From contig DASTXN010000081.1 of NCBI GenBank assembly GCA_035765515.1, positions 1 to 57,744 on the forward strand: 57,744 nucleotides of DNA. The letters run 5' to 3'. Under the pieces are notes generated by a model. It did no database searches and had not been told where the DNA came from. It saw only the letters and a list, made by a program, of their open reading frames with translations. Positions 57,141 through 57,744 of this stretch are shown in pieces (positions within the stretch are counted from its first letter, which is position 1; the number at the start of each line of letters is the position of its first letter). Source of the DNA: DASRSS01 sp035765515 (GTDB lineage Bacteria > Actinomycetota > Actinomycetes > Mycobacteriales > Jatrophihabitantaceae). The translations under genes and the position numbers were made by a program.

Positions 57141-57147
57141 CAGACAC

Positions 57148-57744
57148 ATGTTCCCGGTACCTCGACTGCTGACCCGGCCGGACACTGTCCCGGCCGCGGA
57201 CGAGGTGCTGTACCGGGACCCGACCGTCTACACGCCGAAGCCGACCGCCTCCGAGGCGCTGGCAAACCCGGACCAGTCGGCGGCCGCGCTGACCGTGCTG
57301 GATCCGGACGGTCCGGCCTTGACCGCGTTGAGCATGCTGCGCGCACCGGTGCTGTCCGACGCGGGCCTGATCGACGCCCTGGTCGCCTCGGAGAGGCTGC
57401 TGGCGACCGTGGCGGCGAAACAGCAGGAGTTCCTCGCCGAACTCGCCCACCGCGACCCCGATGGTGAGCGGTACCTGCGGGACGAGGCGGCGTGCGCGCT
57501 GAAGATCGCCCCCGGCACCGCCGTGCAACGCCTGGATGAGGCTGTCGAGTTGACGGGCCGGTTGAGCGACACGCACGAACTCATCGCGGGCGGCTACCTG
57601 TCGCCGGTCAATGCCCGCATCCTGGCCCGCGCGGTTCTCGGCCTGACCGACGACGTGGCGGCGAAGGTGCAGGAGCGGGTGCTGCCCCGCGGCTGCGGTC
57701 AGACGCCGGGGGAGTTCCGGGCCGCCGTCCGCCGGGCCGTGGCC
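57148..57744 (+). CDS. DUF222 (13E12-type) protein, 5' part; truncated by window end
   Basis: The first 199 residues of a DUF222 protein; the frame is open to the window end. After a Pro-rich start (residues 1-65) comes the helical DUF222 region: LIDALVASERLLATVAAKQQEFLAELA, CALKIAPGTAVQRLDEAVEL and GGYLSPVNARILARAV. Members usually end in an HNH endonuclease domain, which would lie outside the window. They are multi-copy in many actinobacteria and are thought to be mobile or homing-type elements. Start set by the leaderless promoter at 57113-57140. Confidence 0.85.
   Translation, partial: MFPVPRLLTRPDTVPAADEVLYRDPTVYTPKPTASEALANPDQSAAALTVLDPDGPALTALSMLRAPVLSDAGLIDALVASERLLATVAAKQQEFLAELAHRDPDGERYLRDEAACALKIAPGTAVQRLDEAVELTGRLSDTHELIAGGYLSPVNARILARAVLGLTDDVAAKVQERVLPRGCGQTPGEFRAAVRRAVA

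Noticed and set aside
1..57744. CRISPR array, rRNA, complete tRNA, prophage or integrase
   Set aside because: No regularly spaced identical repeats, rRNA motifs, full cloverleaf or phage/recombinase protein was seen on either strand.

Overview
The window is chromosomal DNA from a high-GC actinobacterium (Actinomycetota). The evidence is GC-rich codon use with many GTG starts, many likely leaderless genes (a TAnnnT -10 box 6-8 nt before the start codon), and gene neighbourhoods shared with mycobacteria. Two blocks recall Mycobacterium tuberculosis order: a class II DAHP synthase / PknL kinase / Rv2175c-like block (about 0.8-10.9 kb), and an EtfBA / cysteine desulfurase / MnmA / MetE-like / LigA / ACT protein / GatCAB block (41.2-55.7 kb). 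It is not a mycobacterium: it has a carotenoid cluster, a PASTA-bearing PknL and a modified sulfite reductase. I cannot name the genus; a non-mycobacterial lineage such as the Frankiales/Jatrophihabitans area is only a guess. No rRNA, tRNA, IS element, prophage or CRISPR array was seen.

Layout. 0-5 kb: 3' end of phosphofructokinase, class II DAHP synthase, threonine aldolase, a membrane-anchored hypothetical, and a second, unrelated type I DAHP synthase. 5-6 kb: an AbiEi-like/DUF559 nuclease-fold gene bracketed by two hairpins that share a loop but have different, self-complementary arms. 6-11 kb: endonuclease IV, PASTA kinase PknL, two methyltransferase-fold proteins and the Rv2175c-like DNA-binding protein. 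10.9-14.6 kb: carotenoid genes crtYc-crtYd facing crtB-crtI, with a TetR repressor gene and an 18-bp operator overlapping the crtI promoter. 14.6-18.6 kb: a small membrane protein, then a sulfur-assimilation operon (sulfite reductase with a C-terminal MoaD/ThiS-like domain ending in Gly-Gly, APS reductase, a hypothetical). This operon is preceded by a leaderless 24-codon cysteine-containing leader peptide and a potential Shine-Dalgarno-sequestering structure. 18.6-28.2 kb: YihY/BrkB membrane protein, secreted M15-like peptidase, two unknown exported proteins, GlgX, an apparently frameshifted HtrA-type protease, an ABC ATPase and an SGNH hydrolase. 28.2-32.4 kb: a tightly packed five-gene operon (enoyl-CoA hydratase, methyltransferase, HAD phosphatase, hexapeptide acyltransferase, Cds1-like PLP enzyme). 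32.4-41.1 kb: HAD dehalogenase, GT4 glycosyltransferase, methyltransferase, a cell-wall-sorted LAXTG protein, GNAT protein, LuxR/TPR regulator, FAD oxidoreductase with a coupled upstream ORF, and a sorting-signal remnant. 41.2-57.7 kb: EtfBA, MFS transporter, cysteine desulfurase, MnmA, MetE-like protein, LigA, PAP2 phosphatase, SDR, ACT protein, GatCAB, a DUF2332 protein, a degenerate-repeat spacer, and the 5' part of a DUF222 gene behind a near-consensus promoter.

How the parts fit. Sulfur reduction is probably controlled through translation of the leader peptide; carotenoid synthesis by the adjacent TetR; aromatic amino-acid entry is duplicated with two unrelated DAHP synthases. IscS-type desulfurase and MnmA supply tRNA thiolation, and GatCAB supplies amidated tRNAs. 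The most unusual items are the hairpin-bracketed DUF559 gene, the sulfite reductase/sulfur-carrier fusion, and the leader peptide with its attenuator.
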